64,000 bases of DNA from Methylocaldum marinum. Its GTDB lineage: Bacteria > Pseudomonadota > Gammaproteobacteria > Methylococcales > Methylococcaceae. The stretch spans positions 2,208,395 through 2,272,394 of the forward strand of contig NZ_AP017928.1 in NCBI RefSeq assembly GCF_003584645.1, written 5' to 3'. The notes beneath the pieces were generated by a model. The model was not told the origin of the DNA. It did not search any database and saw nothing but the letters and a program-made list of their open reading frames with translations. Below are positions 40,976 through 51,595 of this stretch, one piece after another. Numbering within the stretch: the stretch's first letter is position 1; every line of letters starts with the position of its first letter. A program made the translations under genes and the position numbers.

Positions 40976-43489
40976 CTAGCGGGCTCGAAACTGGGCTGGG
41001 ACTTTTTCTTCTCCGGGTTCGATGGACGGCAGCGTCGCTTCTCCGGCTTGGGGCATGCCTTGTAGGTACAAGGACCGGACGGGAAGCGCGAATTGCAGCC
41101 CCTCTTTCTGAAACGATTCGTAGATCATCAGATTGATGGCCTGCTGCGCGTTCATGTAATCGTTGTAATCGGCGCTCAGCACGTAGTAAACGACTTCGAA
41201 CTCCAGCGAGAACTCACCGTAAGCCTTGAAGTGGGCGCGATCGAAACGCACGTCGGCCTGACCCTCGACGGCGCTGCGCAAGAGCGCCGGAACTTTGACC
41301 AGTTTTTCGTAAGGGGTGTGGTAAACGATTCTGATATCGAACGCCACGCGCCGTTCCCTCATGCGCTTGAAATTGCGAATCCTCGCATTCAGAAGATCGC
41401 TGTTTCCGCAGATGATTTGCTCGCCGTGAAGACTGCGGATGCGAGTCGTTTTGATTCCGATGTGCTCCACCGTCCCAAGAAGATCGTCGAAGATGATGAA
41501 ATCGCCGGCCACAAAGGGCTTGTCGAAAGCAATGGACAACGAGGAGAAGAGGTCCCCGAGTATCCGTTGCAGCGCCAGAGCGACCGCGACGCCGCCGATT
41601 CCGAGACCGGCCGCCAGCGCCGTGACGTTGATGCCGAAGCTTTGAAGCGCGAGAAGCAGCGCCAGTGACCAGACCGCCAGCTGGCTCAGCGAATGAAAAA
41701 TCGATAGCACGCCCAGGCTGGTCTGGTCGCGCTTGGTCTTTCGGCCCAGATAATCGAAAACCCAGACTCTGAGAAAATAGCTCACCCAGGTAGAAACCTG
41801 GAAGAGCAGCGCCACGATGGTCAACCGCCGGATAACGCTGCTGAGCGTCGAATCCAGATGCAGCAAGAGCGTCGATGCGAACACCGAGACCATGAACAGG
41901 AAGACAGTGCGGGTGCGCCCAACGCCGGCAAAGAACTCCCCGACCAGCGCATTGCGCCGCCGTTCGAGGTAACGCTGCAAGGCTCCGATGAGAAAGTTCC
42001 GAACGATCACCAGCAGGCTGAACAGCCCGGACACCGATATGACCGCCAATACCCAGTCGCGCACCCGGTTGCCGTTGAATTCCGTGTCCAGGACGAGTTC
42101 CGCCAGTTCGCGCCAACTCTGATGTTCGGTGCGGTTGTTGACCGACTCGACCAGCTTCTGGAGCAGACGGCGAGTTTTTTCGACATATGCGTCCTGCTCG
42201 CGCAAGTGATCGAGCAACGATTGCGCCGACTGACGCTGCTGATCGAGCCAGCGCCCGGAATTTCCACTGTCGTGCTCCGAATCGGAAAGCTTGTTCTCGA
42301 TCGAGATCAGTTGCTGCTTCCAGTGCTGGAGCAGAAGAATCACGGCGCGGCCCTCCTTTTGGAGTGTCGCCAGAGCATCGACCGCCTCTTCCTTCCACTG
42401 TATCCATTCGGCGGGTCTGCCTATCCCGTTGATAACGGCATGCCGCCGCTGCCAAACCGTTTTCCACATCTTGAGCAGTTCGCCCCGCCTATTCAGGCCG
42501 GAGATCTTGGCTTCCATCGATTCCTTGGCCAGCCGCCTTGCCTCGACCTCCTCGGTCAGTTCCGCGAGTTTCTCCAAAGACGCATTGGCCATGCGCTGCC
42601 GCGCCTCGTGCAATCGACTTTCGTTCGCGATCTGCTGACCGTCCGTTCTTCTCAATTCGCGAGCCAGTTCGAGTTCTTCCTTCTCGATTTGCTGCAACCG
42701 CTCACCAAGCTCTTCCTCGGTAAACCGCACGCGATCGGTCAACAGGCTCAGCCGCCGCTCGAGCATTTCCACGGACGATTCCGCCGCGGACAGCTTGCGT
42801 TTCTCCCGCTCCAGGCTCAGCTCGCGGAGCCGTAGCATCTCCTCGGTCAGTCTCGATTCCCACCGGGACAATTGCACGCGTGCGTCATCGCTGAACGAAT
42901 TCCGGGCAGCGTCACTCTCGTCCCCGAAAGCGCCCGGCGCATTTTGCTTCTCGGCCCATTCCGTCCGTGCCTGTTTGAGCTGGACACCGGCCTGATCGAC
43001 GGCAGCTTCAAGTCCGGGCAGGCGAGCCTTCTGCGCGCCCAGTTCGGCTGCTGCCGTATCCAATTCACTCAGCGGAACCGGACCATCGCCGGTCTCCAGC
43101 GTTTTCGCCGCTTCCCGGTATTTCCGCTCCTCAACCGCGAGCGCATCGATTTCCTGCTGCACCGCGAACTGGCGCTCGAATACGACATCGAGCTGCTTAA
43201 GGACTTCCAACCGCCGGTTGAGCGCCGTCTTCCCGTCCGTGTCCGGTGCCTCGCCCAGAACCCTTTGCACCGCCGCGATGGCAGTCGCTGTCTCGCGCTT
43301 GCCGGCCTTGATACGATCGGCGCGGCTCAAGGCCTGTTCCGCCGAAACCTGCGGCTTAACCGTCTCGGGCTCGCCCGCTGACCGCGGATTCGTTTCCACG
43401 GCCGCAGCCGATGACATGGCCCAAAAAATCAGCATTCTCAGAAAAACTGCGATTACCGATCGATGCAGGTTTCTTTTCGAACAACCCAT
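40976..43489 (-). CDS. Large MscS-family mechanosensitive channel (MscK/KefA-like)
   Basis: An 837-residue protein. It has a signal peptide (ending SAAAVE), a long periplasmic domain of about 430 residues that is mostly coiled coil (repeated Glu/Arg/Leu heptads such as EKEELELARELRR), then several membrane helices from about residue 470 (VLAVISVSGLFSLLVIV, FLFMVSVFASTLLL) and the MscS pore and beta domain (ALAAGLGIGGVAVALALQ, FVAGDFIIFDDLLGTVEHIG, RSLHGEQIICGNSDLL). ATG 43489 with GGGGGG upstream is preferred to a TTG at 43504. Gates under membrane tension; may release osmolytes such as the sucrose made by the cluster that follows. Confidence 0.88.
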   Translation of the reverse strand: MGCSKRNLHRSVIAVFLRMLIFWAMSSAAAVETNPRSAGEPETVKPQVSAEQALSRADRIKAGKRETATAIAAVQRVLGEAPDTDGKTALNRRLEVLKQLDVVFERQFAVQQEIDALAVEERKYREAAKTLETGDGPVPLSELDTAAAELGAQKARLPGLEAAVDQAGVQLKQARTEWAEKQNAPGAFGDESDAARNSFSDDARVQLSRWESRLTEEMLRLRELSLEREKRKLSAAESSVEMLERRLSLLTDRVRFTEEELGERLQQIEKEELELARELRRTDGQQIANESRLHEARQRMANASLEKLAELTEEVEARRLAKESMEAKISGLNRRGELLKMWKTVWQRRHAVINGIGRPAEWIQWKEEAVDALATLQKEGRAVILLLQHWKQQLISIENKLSDSEHDSGNSGRWLDQQRQSAQSLLDHLREQDAYVEKTRRLLQKLVESVNNRTEHQSWRELAELVLDTEFNGNRVRDWVLAVISVSGLFSLLVIVRNFLIGALQRYLERRRNALVGEFFAGVGRTRTVFLFMVSVFASTLLLHLDSTLSSVIRRLTIVALLFQVSTWVSYFLRVWVFDYLGRKTKRDQTSLGVLSIFHSLSQLAVWSLALLLALQSFGINVTALAAGLGIGGVAVALALQRILGDLFSSLSIAFDKPFVAGDFIIFDDLLGTVEHIGIKTTRIRSLHGEQIICGNSDLLNARIRNFKRMRERRVAFDIRIVYHTPYEKLVKVPALLRSAVEGQADVRFDRAHFKAYGEFSLEFEVVYYVLSADYNDYMNAQQAINLMIYESFQKEGLQFALPVRSLYLQGMPQAGEATLPSIEPGEEKVPAQFRAR

Positions 43490-43766
43490 CAAATAACCCC
43501 CCAATTTTCAGAGTATCTTCTAGTTCGGATGTTAGAGCATTCTTTATCCGATGCAGCCGCTGGATCGCCCCGGCCGCACGTCTTGAAGAGTCTCCGATCG
43601 CAATACCTCGCTGTAGATGAAATGAATCATCGCTCAGCCGCACAGCACGGATGAAACGAAGCGGAATTTCCGTATTTCTATGCCGAATACGGACTACGGC
43701 AGCGTTTGTATCGCCCCCGCGCGGGCCGGATCGAGCCGGCCGAAATCCGTCCGCGATTCCCGCCGA

Positions 43767-44354
43767 TCAACATCCCGCGTCCGCGCCGTCGTCCGCGAAC
43801 AAACGCAAGCCCGCGTCGACGCGTTCGGGATCGTCGACCGGCTTGGCTTTGTCGCGGCGCATATCCATCATGCCGGCGACCCGCTGTAGGCTGGAGAGAA
43901 TCTGGGTTTGCTCCCAGTCCTTGAGTTGCCGGAACGCCTCCAGGAAGTTGACGTGCAACAGCGAGGGGGCGTGCTCCAGGGCATCGCGGCCGGCCTCGGT
44001 GAGGCTGATGGTGAGGCGGCGCTTGTCCTCGGCATTGCGCTCGCGCCGGATCAGGGTCTTGAGTTCGAGATGGTCCAGCACGGTCGTGATGGTGCCCTGG
44101 CTCAGATTGACCGCCCGGCTGAGTTGGTTGGCCGTCTGCGGGCCCTGGCTGGTCAAGGCGCGCAGCACCATCAACTGCGAGCCGGTCAGACCCACCTTCT
44201 GCAATTGTTTGGATTGGAGGTCGAGGGCACGTACGATGCGCCGCAACTCGACCAATACCTGTTCGTTAATTTCCATACACTCTGGCAAATTCTTGGGTTG
44301 GGTGTAACGCGCGGAGGTCGGCGGGATATTGCCGACCTCCAGTCGTTCATTCAT
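43767..44354 (-). CDS. MarR-family regulator next to the sucrose genes
   Basis: A 195-residue winged-helix protein (HTH: PQTANQLSRAVNLSQGTITTVLDHLELKTLIRRERN with wing AEDKRRLTISLT). It resembles the EctR-type MarR regulators that control osmolyte genes in methanotrophs. An internal ATG at 44276 would give a 169-residue protein and is also plausible, since the first 26 residues are not typical. It is encoded 31 bases after the sucrose synthase stop. A common palindrome in sucrose-gene promoters (see regulatory entries) is a natural target. Ligand unknown. Confidence 0.82.
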   Translation of the reverse strand: MNERLEVGNIPPTSARYTQPKNLPECMEINEQVLVELRRIVRALDLQSKQLQKVGLTGSQLMVLRALTSQGPQTANQLSRAVNLSQGTITTVLDHLELKTLIRRERNAEDKRRLTISLTEAGRDALEHAPSLLHVNFLEAFRQLKDWEQTQILSSLQRVAGMMDMRRDKAKPVDDPERVDAGLRLFADDGADAGC

Positions 44355-44385
44355 GTCGATAGCCGAAACAGGGTCGAAATCAAAA

Positions 44386-46821
44386 TCACGCCATGGCCCG
44401 GGCCAGTGGGCGGAATTGCAGACTGTACAGCGCCTGGAGATAGCGCTGCGTCTCCCGCCGTTCCAGGTCGGTCACGTGCCGCCAGAACCCGTAGACGCGG
44501 GACAAGGTCATCATCCGCTCGGCATAGTGCTGCCAGGTATAGCGTTCGGCGACCCGCTTGAGGGCGCCCTCCGAAATCCGTGCCCAGTACCCCGGCTCGT
44601 TCCGCACTCTCGCGTAAAACCGCGCGATGCGCTCCGCCGCCGCATTGCCGTGATTCGGATCGATATGAAAGCCCGATACCCCGTCTTCGATGATTTCCGA
44701 CGGCCCGCCGAAACAGGTGGCGAAACAGGGCAGGCCCGACGCCATCGCCTCGATCACGGTGAGTCCGAAAGCCTCGAACAGGGCCGGCTGCACGAAAGCC
44801 CCGCCGCCGTCCGCCACATAGCGGTAGAGTTCGCCCGCCAGATTCTTGGGCAGCCTGAGCCCTAGCCAGCGCACCCCGGTGTCCAGATCATACTGGTCGA
44901 ACAAGGCGTGCACCCGCTGGATCTGTTCAATTTCCTCGGCATCGGACGAGAGTTCCGGATTCACGAAACCGGAGATCACCAGAAGATTGGCCTCGCGGCG
45001 CAGCTTTTCGGAAGCGCCGAACCATTCCACCAATCCGGCGATGTTTTTGATGCGGTCCAGCCGCGCCATGGTAAACAGCAGTGGCTTGTCCCGTTCGACC
45101 AGCATCCCGCGCGCGTCGCCCCCGTCGCTTTGAGCGTAGATCAGCTGCTCGATTTCGGCATGCAGATGCGGCAGGCGTCGTTCCGGCTCGCTATAGGGAA
45201 AATAAGCCGCTGCATCGGCGCCCGGAGAAACGATGTTGAACTTGGGGTCGTACACGTCTATGCCGTTCGCGACCCGAAACAGCCTGGGCATGGTGAACGC
45301 CACGTGACTCTCGTATTGTCCCACGCTGTCGCGGGTTCCCGCGATTTCCTGATAGCTGCTGGCGATGATGAAATCGGCCGCGTTCATCGCGATCAGATCG
45401 GCGGTGAACTGGCAGGAAAAATGGTACTGATCTTCGTTGTCCTGCCAGAACAGGTCGGAATGGCGATACTTGGTCTTTTCCAGGGCATGGGCGATGTTGC
45501 ACTGGGTCACGCCGAGACGTTGAGACAGAAGGGTCGCCACCAGGTTGCCGTCCGAGTAATTGCCGACGATCAGGTCGGGGCGCCCGCCCAGTTCGGCAAG
45601 CAGCTCGCGCTCGGCATCCAGGGTATAGCGCTCCAGATAAGGCCAGACTTCGAAGCGGGAGATCCAGTGCGTCAGGACCTCGCCGGAGGCGTTGCGGAAC
45701 GGCACCCTGAGTATCCGGGCGTTGCGCGTTCCGGAAATGGGTTCGAGACGTTGGTCGCAGCTGGTCCCTTCCGCCAGCGGTATCAGCCGGGTCAGCACCA
45801 CGATTTGCGGCTCGATGTCGAGGCCTTGTTCGAACAGGCGAGAGCGCATTTCGGTCTCGAGGGCGCGCACCTGATCGAGGATGTAGACCACCTGCCCGCC
45901 GGTATCGGGACGGCCGAGCACGTTGGCCTGGCCGAAATAGCCGTGCGCCGAAATGATGGCCAGCGAGAACACCATGGGCAGCCGCGCGAGAAACGCTTCC
46001 AGGCCGCGCGGATCGGGCGCTTCCAGGAGATCCTGAAGGAGGCTCATGGTGTCGCGGATACGCGAGACCTCGCGGCCCCAGCCGGCCTCGAATCCCAAGG
46101 CGCGCAGGGGTGCCGCCACGTCCTCCCAGGTCGCGGCGGCCTCGCGCCCGGCGAGCGCGTCATCGGCCCGGCGCAGCGCCCTGCGCAAGTCGCGCACGCT
46201 CCTGATCTGCTCGTTGAGCATCAGGGTCTGGCCGCGGTACGAGTGAATACTCAGAAAGTTCAAAATGCGCTCGCCGCCCCCCCCCAGTTCGTCGAACATC
46301 TGCCGCGACAAATGCTTGTTCAGGAACTCCACGCCCCGGCCTATCGATCTCGCCTCCTGTAGCTTGGGGAATTCGCGGGAAAACGGGCCGAAGTCGATTT
46401 CCAGCAGCCATTCGTCTATGTCGTGCTGTCCGGTCGCCAAGCCTTCCTTGAACCGCAGGAAATCCCGCACCGTCACCTCCTCCACCGTCAGTCCTTCGAG
46501 CGCGATGCGCACATAGCGCCAGGTGGCGATGCGCAGCCGGACGGCCAGGTACACCCAGGCGTCGTTGACCGCAGCTTCCTGGGAAAAGCGGATGGTTTTG
46601 CCCAAAGGCGTCTGCTTGAGCCCTTCCGGCGCATCATCCGCGGTGCAGACGTCGGCGAACGCATCACAGACATCCGGACGCTGCAGAAAAGCGCGCTCCA
46701 GCTTTCGGATTTGATGCAGCACGCGGTGGCCCACCGAGGGATTGGCGTCCAGAAACCCTCGCAATTGCACGATCAAGTCGTCGCCCGGTGTTTTTTCGGT
46801 CATGTAGAAGTCTCTGCTCAT
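44386..46821 (-). CDS. Sucrose synthase
   Basis: An 811-residue GT4-type sucrose synthase: sucrose + NDP to NDP-glucose + fructose, reversible. The N-terminal 260 residues are the regulatory domain; the glycosyltransferase core starts near residue 275 ([32 protein letters not shown] carries the family's PDTGGQ motif) and shows [34 protein letters not shown], and the E-x7-E motif in [10 protein letters not shown]. Length matches the plant and cyanobacterial enzymes. The likely role is breakdown of sucrose to NDP-glucose for glycogen or recovery of energy. Divergent from the sucrose-synthesis operon across a 207-bp promoter region. Confidence 0.92.
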   Translation of the reverse strand: MSRDFYMTEKTPGDDLIVQLRGFLDANPSVGHRVLHQIRKLERAFLQRPDVCDAFADVCTADDAPEGLKQTPLGKTIRFSQEAAVNDAWVYLAVRLRIATWRYVRIALEGLTVEEVTVRDFLRFKEGLATGQHDIDEWLLEIDFGPFSREFPKLQEARSIGRGVEFLNKHLSRQMFDELGGGGERILNFLSIHSYRGQTLMLNEQIRSVRDLRRALRRADDALAGREAAATWEDVAAPLRALGFEAGWGREVSRIRDTMSLLQDLLEAPDPRGLEAFLARLPMVFSLAIISAHGYFGQANVLGRPDTGGQVVYILDQVRALETEMRSRLFEQGLDIEPQIVVLTRLIPLAEGTSCDQRLEPISGTRNARILRVPFRNASGEVLTHWISRFEVWPYLERYTLDAERELLAELGGRPDLIVGNYSDGNLVATLLSQRLGVTQCNIAHALEKTKYRHSDLFWQDNEDQYHFSCQFTADLIAMNAADFIIASSYQEIAGTRDSVGQYESHVAFTMPRLFRVANGIDVYDPKFNIVSPGADAAAYFPYSEPERRLPHLHAEIEQLIYAQSDGGDARGMLVERDKPLLFTMARLDRIKNIAGLVEWFGASEKLRREANLLVISGFVNPELSSDAEEIEQIQRVHALFDQYDLDTGVRWLGLRLPKNLAGELYRYVADGGGAFVQPALFEAFGLTVIEAMASGLPCFATCFGGPSEIIEDGVSGFHIDPNHGNAAAERIARFYARVRNEPGYWARISEGALKRVAERYTWQHYAERMMTLSRVYGFWRHVTDLERRETQRYLQALYSLQFRPLARAMA

Positions 46822-46834
46822 CCGGCCTCATTTA

Positions 46835-46848
46835 TTTTGATGTCAAAT
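46835..46848. promoter_or_regulatory. TTTTGAnnTCAAAA operator, sucrose synthase side
   Basis: TTTTGATGTCAAAT, 13 bases upstream of the sucrose synthase start codon on its 5' side. One of four matches to the same palindrome near sucrose-related genes. Confidence 0.6.
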
Positions 46849-46963
46849 AATTAATCAGCGAAAAAGCGCTGTCAAATCCCACACCACGGTTCACGTAAGT
46901 CGCTACTAACATATGGTTATCTCAAATGCCGTAATCATCCAGGTTGACAAAACCCAATAAACA

Positions 46964-46977
46964 TTTTGAAATCAAAA
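46964..46977. promoter_or_regulatory. TTTTGAnnTCAAAA operator, sucrose-synthesis operon side
   Basis: TTTTGAAATCAAAA, a perfect palindrome 52 bases upstream of the first gene of the synthesis operon. The surrounding DNA is AT-rich. Confidence 0.65.
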
Positions 46978-47028
46978 TATGCGGCATCCGATGAACTCGA
47001 CCCGAAGCAGTTCGGAGGGAGATTACTC

Positions 47029-49491
47029 ATGAAAGCAGTCATTCTTGCCGGTGGTCAGGGCGTGCGGCTGAGACCCATTACCGAGAACATACCGAAGCCC
47101 ATGGTGACGGTACTGGGAAAGCCGATCATGGAACACATCATAATGCACCTCGCCACCTACGGTTTTACCGATCTGCTGGCGACGCTGCATTACCGGCCCC
47201 GGGCAATCCGCGACCATTTCGGGGACGGTGGCGATTTCGGCGTCAACCTGCACTACACATTGGAGCACAAACCGCTGGGAACGGCCGGCTCGATCAAGCT
47301 GGGCGAGGCTTTTCTCGACGACACGTTCCTGATCATCGCCGGCGATGCCCTGACCGACTTCGACCTCGAGGCTTTTTGGGCTTTTCACAAGGCTCAAGGC
47401 GTGAAAGTCAGCCTGTGCCTCAAACGCGTTTCCGACCCCGGCGAATTCGGGGTCGTCGTGACCGACGAGAACGACCGCGTGGTCCGTTTCATGGAAAAGC
47501 CCGGCCTCAGCGAGCTGTGCAGCGACACGGTCAACACCGGCATCTATCTCATCGAGCCGGAAATCCTGGCAGCGATACCTACCGACATCCCGTACGACTT
47601 CGCCGGCGACCTTTTCCCCAAACTGCTGGACGAAGGGATTGCCCTGGCCGCCTATGTCGCGGAAGGCTACTGGAGCGATATCGGCACCCTGGATCAGCTC
47701 AAGCAGTCGCATTGGGATCTGCTCGACGGAAAGGTCCGACTTCCTCTCGGCGGAAATCTCATTGGTGAAAGAATATGGGTGGGTGACGGCGCGCGGATCG
47801 CGAAGGATGCCGAGCTGGGTTCGCCTTGCTGGATAGGCGACAACGTCCGCATCCGATCCGGCGTCAAGATCGGTTCTTATTCCGTCATTGCGCCCGATGT
47901 CGAAATCGACACCAGGGCCACCGTGAACCGCAGTATCGTCATGAAAAACTCGTTCGTCGGCGAGTCCAGCGATCTGCGCAACTGTATCGTCGGAGGCAGC
48001 AACGTGATCGAGGCGCGTTGCGAGATCGGCGACGATGCCATCATCGGCTCGCGCTGCCACCTGGGACGCCAGGTCGTGATCATGCCGGGAGTTTCGGTCT
48101 GGCCGGACAAGGAAATCAACAGCAATACCACGATACGCGAAAACCTGGTCTGGGAATCTCTGCTGCGGCCCTCGATTTTCGGATCGCGCGGCGTCAGCGG
48201 ACTGGCCAATCTGCACATCACGCCCGAATACGCAGCGGCTCTGGGCAAGGCTTTCGGCAGTTGGATACAGCGCGGCGCCCGCGTCGCGGTCGCCCGCGAT
48301 GCGCATCCGTTTTCGCGCCTGATCAAGCGGGCTTTCATTTCCGGCCTTTTGGCGGTGGGCGTGAATATCGACGATCTGGAAGAAGCCAGCCTGCCGGAAA
48401 CCCGCTTCATCACCTGTTTCGGCCGCCATTTGAACGGCGGCGTCCATATCCGCATCTCGGACGAGCACCCCAGCGTCGCCGTCATCGAGCTGTTCGATTC
48501 CGAGGGCTTGCCGCTGCTGCGCAGCGCGCGACGCAAGATCGAAGCGGTGTTCCACCGGGCCGAGTTTCCCAAGGTATCGGTCGAAAACGTCGGCAATCTG
48601 AACTATCCGGGCCGCGTCGACGAACGCTACGCGGACCATCTTCGGCAGCATCTGAGCCGGGCCGCGACCCAACCCTGGATCGACCGCGTCCTCCATTATT
48701 GCCGCGAAGGCAATCTGGCGCGGATACTCGCCGACCTGCTCGGCAGCAACGGCCTGCATCATCTCGAATCCGAGGGCCGGGAGAATTGCGATGCCCACCT
48801 CGTACCCTACGAGGGAATCGCGGAAATCGCCCGGCTCAACCGAAAGATCGCCCTAATCATCGAGCGCAGCGGCGAGCGCCTGACCCTGGTCGACGAATTG
48901 GGAACCATTCACCGGGCGGAACGGACCCAGGAACTACTGACCGCCGCCTTCATCATCGGCGCCCCGCCCGAGGAACCGGTGTTCCTGCCGCCCGATCACC
49001 CGAAATTTCTGGCCGAACTGGCGGACGCCAGGGTACGGCGCGTAGTCATCACTCACAAGGAGCCGGCGGCGCAATTGAATGCGGTGAAGAAAGCCATGCA
49101 GACCGAAGACGTGTGGCTGCATCTCGTCCATTTTTATCTCGGCTACGGCGCGGTCGCGGCGTCTCTTCGACTGCTCGAATTCCTCGGCAGGGAACGCCTG
49201 ACCCTGCACGACTTCGAACGCCAGATTCCCATCAGCCATTGCCGACGCCTGGTTCTGCATTGCCCCTGGGATCACATCGGCCGGGTGATGCGCGAACTGA
49301 GCCAGCGTCCGGAAGCACGCCTGAACGGAGCCCCTGAAGGCGTGCGTCTCGACCTGGACGGCGACTGGGTTTATGTCCTGCCGAGCGCCGATGCCCCACA
49401 GCTCGAGATCAGCATGGAAGCAGCCAACACCTCGCGGCTGGCGCAACTCGAACAAGAAGTCGGCCAGCGCGTGCGGAGCCTGATTCCATGA
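47029..49491 (+). CDS. NDP-sugar pyrophosphorylase with degenerate phosphomannomutase domain
   Basis: An 820-residue fusion. The N-terminal nucleotidyltransferase has MKAVILAGGQGVRLRP, ENIPKPMV and DALTDFDL (metal Asp). Residues about 240-370 form hexapeptide-repeat helices (IGDNVRIRSGVKIG, CEIGDDAIIGSRCHLG). The last 430 residues resemble a phosphoglucomutase/phosphomannomutase but lack the TASHNP phosphoserine loop (here ISDEHP) and a DGDGDR metal loop, so they are probably not mutase-active. Cyanobacteria have similar long proteins. It should supply NDP-glucose for sucrose-phosphate synthesis. ATG 47029 has GGAGGGAG upstream; a longer frame from 46966 is not used. The stop overlaps the phosphatase gene (ATGA). 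Confidence 0.85.
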   Translation: MKAVILAGGQGVRLRPITENIPKPMVTVLGKPIMEHIIMHLATYGFTDLLATLHYRPRAIRDHFGDGGDFGVNLHYTLEHKPLGTAGSIKLGEAFLDDTFLIIAGDALTDFDLEAFWAFHKAQGVKVSLCLKRVSDPGEFGVVVTDENDRVVRFMEKPGLSELCSDTVNTGIYLIEPEILAAIPTDIPYDFAGDLFPKLLDEGIALAAYVAEGYWSDIGTLDQLKQSHWDLLDGKVRLPLGGNLIGERIWVGDGARIAKDAELGSPCWIGDNVRIRSGVKIGSYSVIAPDVEIDTRATVNRSIVMKNSFVGESSDLRNCIVGGSNVIEARCEIGDDAIIGSRCHLGRQVVIMPGVSVWPDKEINSNTTIRENLVWESLLRPSIFGSRGVSGLANLHITPEYAAALGKAFGSWIQRGARVAVARDAHPFSRLIKRAFISGLLAVGVNIDDLEEASLPETRFITCFGRHLNGGVHIRISDEHPSVAVIELFDSEGLPLLRSARRKIEAVFHRAEFPKVSVENVGNLNYPGRVDERYADHLRQHLSRAATQPWIDRVLHYCREGNLARILADLLGSNGLHHLESEGRENCDAHLVPYEGIAEIARLNRKIALIIERSGERLTLVDELGTIHRAERTQELLTAAFIIGAPPEEPVFLPPDHPKFLAELADARVRRVVITHKEPAAQLNAVKKAMQTEDVWLHLVHFYLGYGAVAASLRLLEFLGRERLTLHDFERQIPISHCRRLVLHCPWDHIGRVMRELSQRPEARLNGAPEGVRLDLDGDWVYVLPSADAPQLEISMEAANTSRLAQLEQEVGQRVRSLIP

Positions 49492-50324
49492 CCGACGGCG
49501 TACCTTTTCTATTCGCGTCCGATTTGGACGGCACGCTCCTGCCCAACACCGGCAAGGTCCCGGAGGCCGGCTGCCTGGAGCGGACCCAGGCTCTACTGCG
49601 CGAACTTCTAGAGGCCGAGTGCCCGGTCTGCGTGGTCAGCGGACGCTATCTGGCTCTCGCGAGACAGGGGCAGGCGGTGTTTCGACTGCCGCAACCGACC
49701 TGGTGGATCTGCAACGTGGGCACCGAGGTTTACGACCACACCGGCAACCACGACCGCGAATGGCAAAAGCGGCTCGGGCCGCCCCTGGACCGCGAAGCCT
49801 TGCGCAGGTCGCTCAACAACATCGCGCGTCTGGCGCCGCAGGAGTCTCAAAAACAGGGACCGCACAAGTTCAGCTTTTATTATCCGGAGCCCCTCAGCCG
49901 GGAGCTGCGGGCGGAGATTTTGTATCGGGTCCGGGAGGTGCGAAAGAATTTACAGATGATCGTCAGCATGGAGGAATCCTCGCGACGGATGCTGCTCGAC
50001 ATCATCCCCGCGAACGCCGGGAAATCCCAGGCCTTGTGGTACGTCGCCGAGCGTTACGGCCTGGCCGGCGACCGTATCTTCTTCTCCGGCGACTCCGGAA
50101 ACGATCTCGACGCGGTGCTCTCGGGGGTTTGCGGCGTGCTGGTCGGCAATACTCCTCACGAAGTCCGGAGCGAGGCCGCGGAACGGCAAAAGCGCCACGA
50201 GGACGCCAGAGTGTTCGTTGCCACTGCGTATTACGGCGACGGCATCATCGAAGGACTTTCCCACTACGGTCTGTGGCCGAGCCCTGCGGCCGTTTCCCGA
50301 ACCAGACTTGACACCCCTCGGTGA
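49488..50324 (+). CDS. Sucrose-phosphate phosphatase-like HAD hydrolase
   Basis: A 278-residue HAD-superfamily protein of the sucrose-6-phosphate phosphatase type. Motif I is ASDLDGTLLPN (residues 10-20, nucleophile Asp), motif II is VVSGRYLAL, and motifs III-IV are GKSQAL and FSGDSGNDLDAVL. It would remove phosphate from sucrose-6-phosphate to release sucrose. It overlaps its neighbours at both ends, fitting translation-coupled synthesis with the pyrophosphorylase before it and the glycosyltransferase after it. Confidence 0.88.
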   Translation: MTDGVPFLFASDLDGTLLPNTGKVPEAGCLERTQALLRELLEAECPVCVVSGRYLALARQGQAVFRLPQPTWWICNVGTEVYDHTGNHDREWQKRLGPPLDREALRRSLNNIARLAPQESQKQGPHKFSFYYPEPLSRELRAEILYRVREVRKNLQMIVSMEESSRRMLLDIIPANAGKSQALWYVAERYGLAGDRIFFSGDSGNDLDAVLSGVCGVLVGNTPHEVRSEAAERQKRHEDARVFVATAYYGDGIIEGLSHYGLWPSPAAVSRTRLDTPR

Positions 50325-51595
50325 CCAGAATGCGAATCGCCTTCTTCTGCCCCCATAGCGATCCCCTGGCGGCCGCCGGCGAGCCGGATGCCGGCGGGCA
50401 ATGCATCTACGAGGCCCGTGTCGCGGAACAACTCGCCCGGCTCGGAAATGAAGTCCGAGTCTTCACCCGGCGCTGGGGCGGAAAGCCGGCGCACGAGGAC
50501 ATCTGCGACGGCGCCGCGGTGTTCCGCTATCCGATGGGACCGGAAGGCTTTCTCCGCAAGGAAGACATGGGGCCTTATCTCGCGGAATTCGTCGATCGCA
50601 CTTTACTCGGACAATCCGCCTGGCTGAGCCGGGCCGACGTCATCCACGGACACTACTGGGACGGCGGCGCAAGCTCGCTGTTCGCCAGCCTTTCGGTCGG
50701 CAAGCCGCTGCTGTTTACCAGCCACTCGTTGGGGCTCCTGAAGCGGGACCGGGTTGTCGATCCCACGGCGGACGGGACGAAGTTCCGCTACGATCTCCGC
50801 ATACGCGCGGAAAAAAAGATCCTGGACGCGGCCGATGCCGTCATCGCGCTCAGTCGGACCGAACGTGACGCATTGACCGGGCGTTACGGCGTGAATGCCG
50901 AAAAAATCAAGATCATTCCCGGGGGCGTGGACACGGAGACCTTCCTGCTCAGACTGGAAAAGACCGGACTCCAGCGCGAGCTCGGTTTTACCACCGATTT
51001 TCTGCTGTTCACGGTCGGGAGGCTTGATCCCCGCAAGGGCTTTCTGGAGCTGCTCGAAGCCATACCACTCGTCGTCGAGCGCTTGGGTGCAGCCGGTAAA
51101 ACCGTGACGTTCCTGATTCCGATCGGCCCGGAACGTCCGTCGCCCGAGGAGGCCGCCTACCGCGACGCGCTGCTCGAACGGGCCAAGCAACTGCGCATCA
51201 ACTCCGCCATCCATTGGTTCAATCGCCTGAGCGACCAGGAACTGTTTCAGTATTACGCGGCCGCCGACCTGTTCCTGTGTCCATCCCCATACGAACCGTT
51301 CGGCCTGGTGCTGGTCGAGGCTTTCGCCTCGGGTACGCCGGTCGTCGCCACCTCCCACGGCGGCCCCACCGACATCGTTACCCCGGGGGTCAACGGCTAT
51401 CTGGCCGATCCGTCGGACCCCCGCGCATTCGCCGGTCGAATTCTCGATGCACTTCTCGCTTCCGAAAACGAACGCCGCCGCATGCGGGCAGCCGCCGCGG
51501 AAAGAGCCAGGACCCGCTATGCCTGGCCGTCCGTGACCTCTTCCATCGCGGACGTTTATCGAACGGTACGGGGTGGAGGCTTTGCCGTACACTGA
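50321..51595 (+). CDS. Sucrose-phosphate synthase-like GT4 glycosyltransferase
   Basis: A 424-residue family 4 glycosyltransferase that would join NDP-glucose and fructose-6-phosphate. Seen: FFCPHSDPLAAAGEPDAGGQCIYEARVA (GGQ motif), GHYWDGGASS, TSHSLGLLKRDR, VGRLDPRKGFLELLEA and the E-x7-E motif EPFGLVLVEAF. The start is GTG at 50321 overlapping the previous stop (GTGA) or ATG at 50330, which begins the conserved MRIAFFCPH. Closely linked spp, sps and pyrophosphorylase suggest one sucrose-synthesis operon. Confidence 0.88.
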   Translation: MTRMRIAFFCPHSDPLAAAGEPDAGGQCIYEARVAEQLARLGNEVRVFTRRWGGKPAHEDICDGAAVFRYPMGPEGFLRKEDMGPYLAEFVDRTLLGQSAWLSRADVIHGHYWDGGASSLFASLSVGKPLLFTSHSLGLLKRDRVVDPTADGTKFRYDLRIRAEKKILDAADAVIALSRTERDALTGRYGVNAEKIKIIPGGVDTETFLLRLEKTGLQRELGFTTDFLLFTVGRLDPRKGFLELLEAIPLVVERLGAAGKTVTFLIPIGPERPSPEEAAYRDALLERAKQLRINSAIHWFNRLSDQELFQYYAAADLFLCPSPYEPFGLVLVEAFASGTPVVATSHGGPTDIVTPGVNGYLADPSDPRAFAGRILDALLASENERRRMRAAAAERARTRYAWPSVTSSIADVYRTVRGGGFAVH

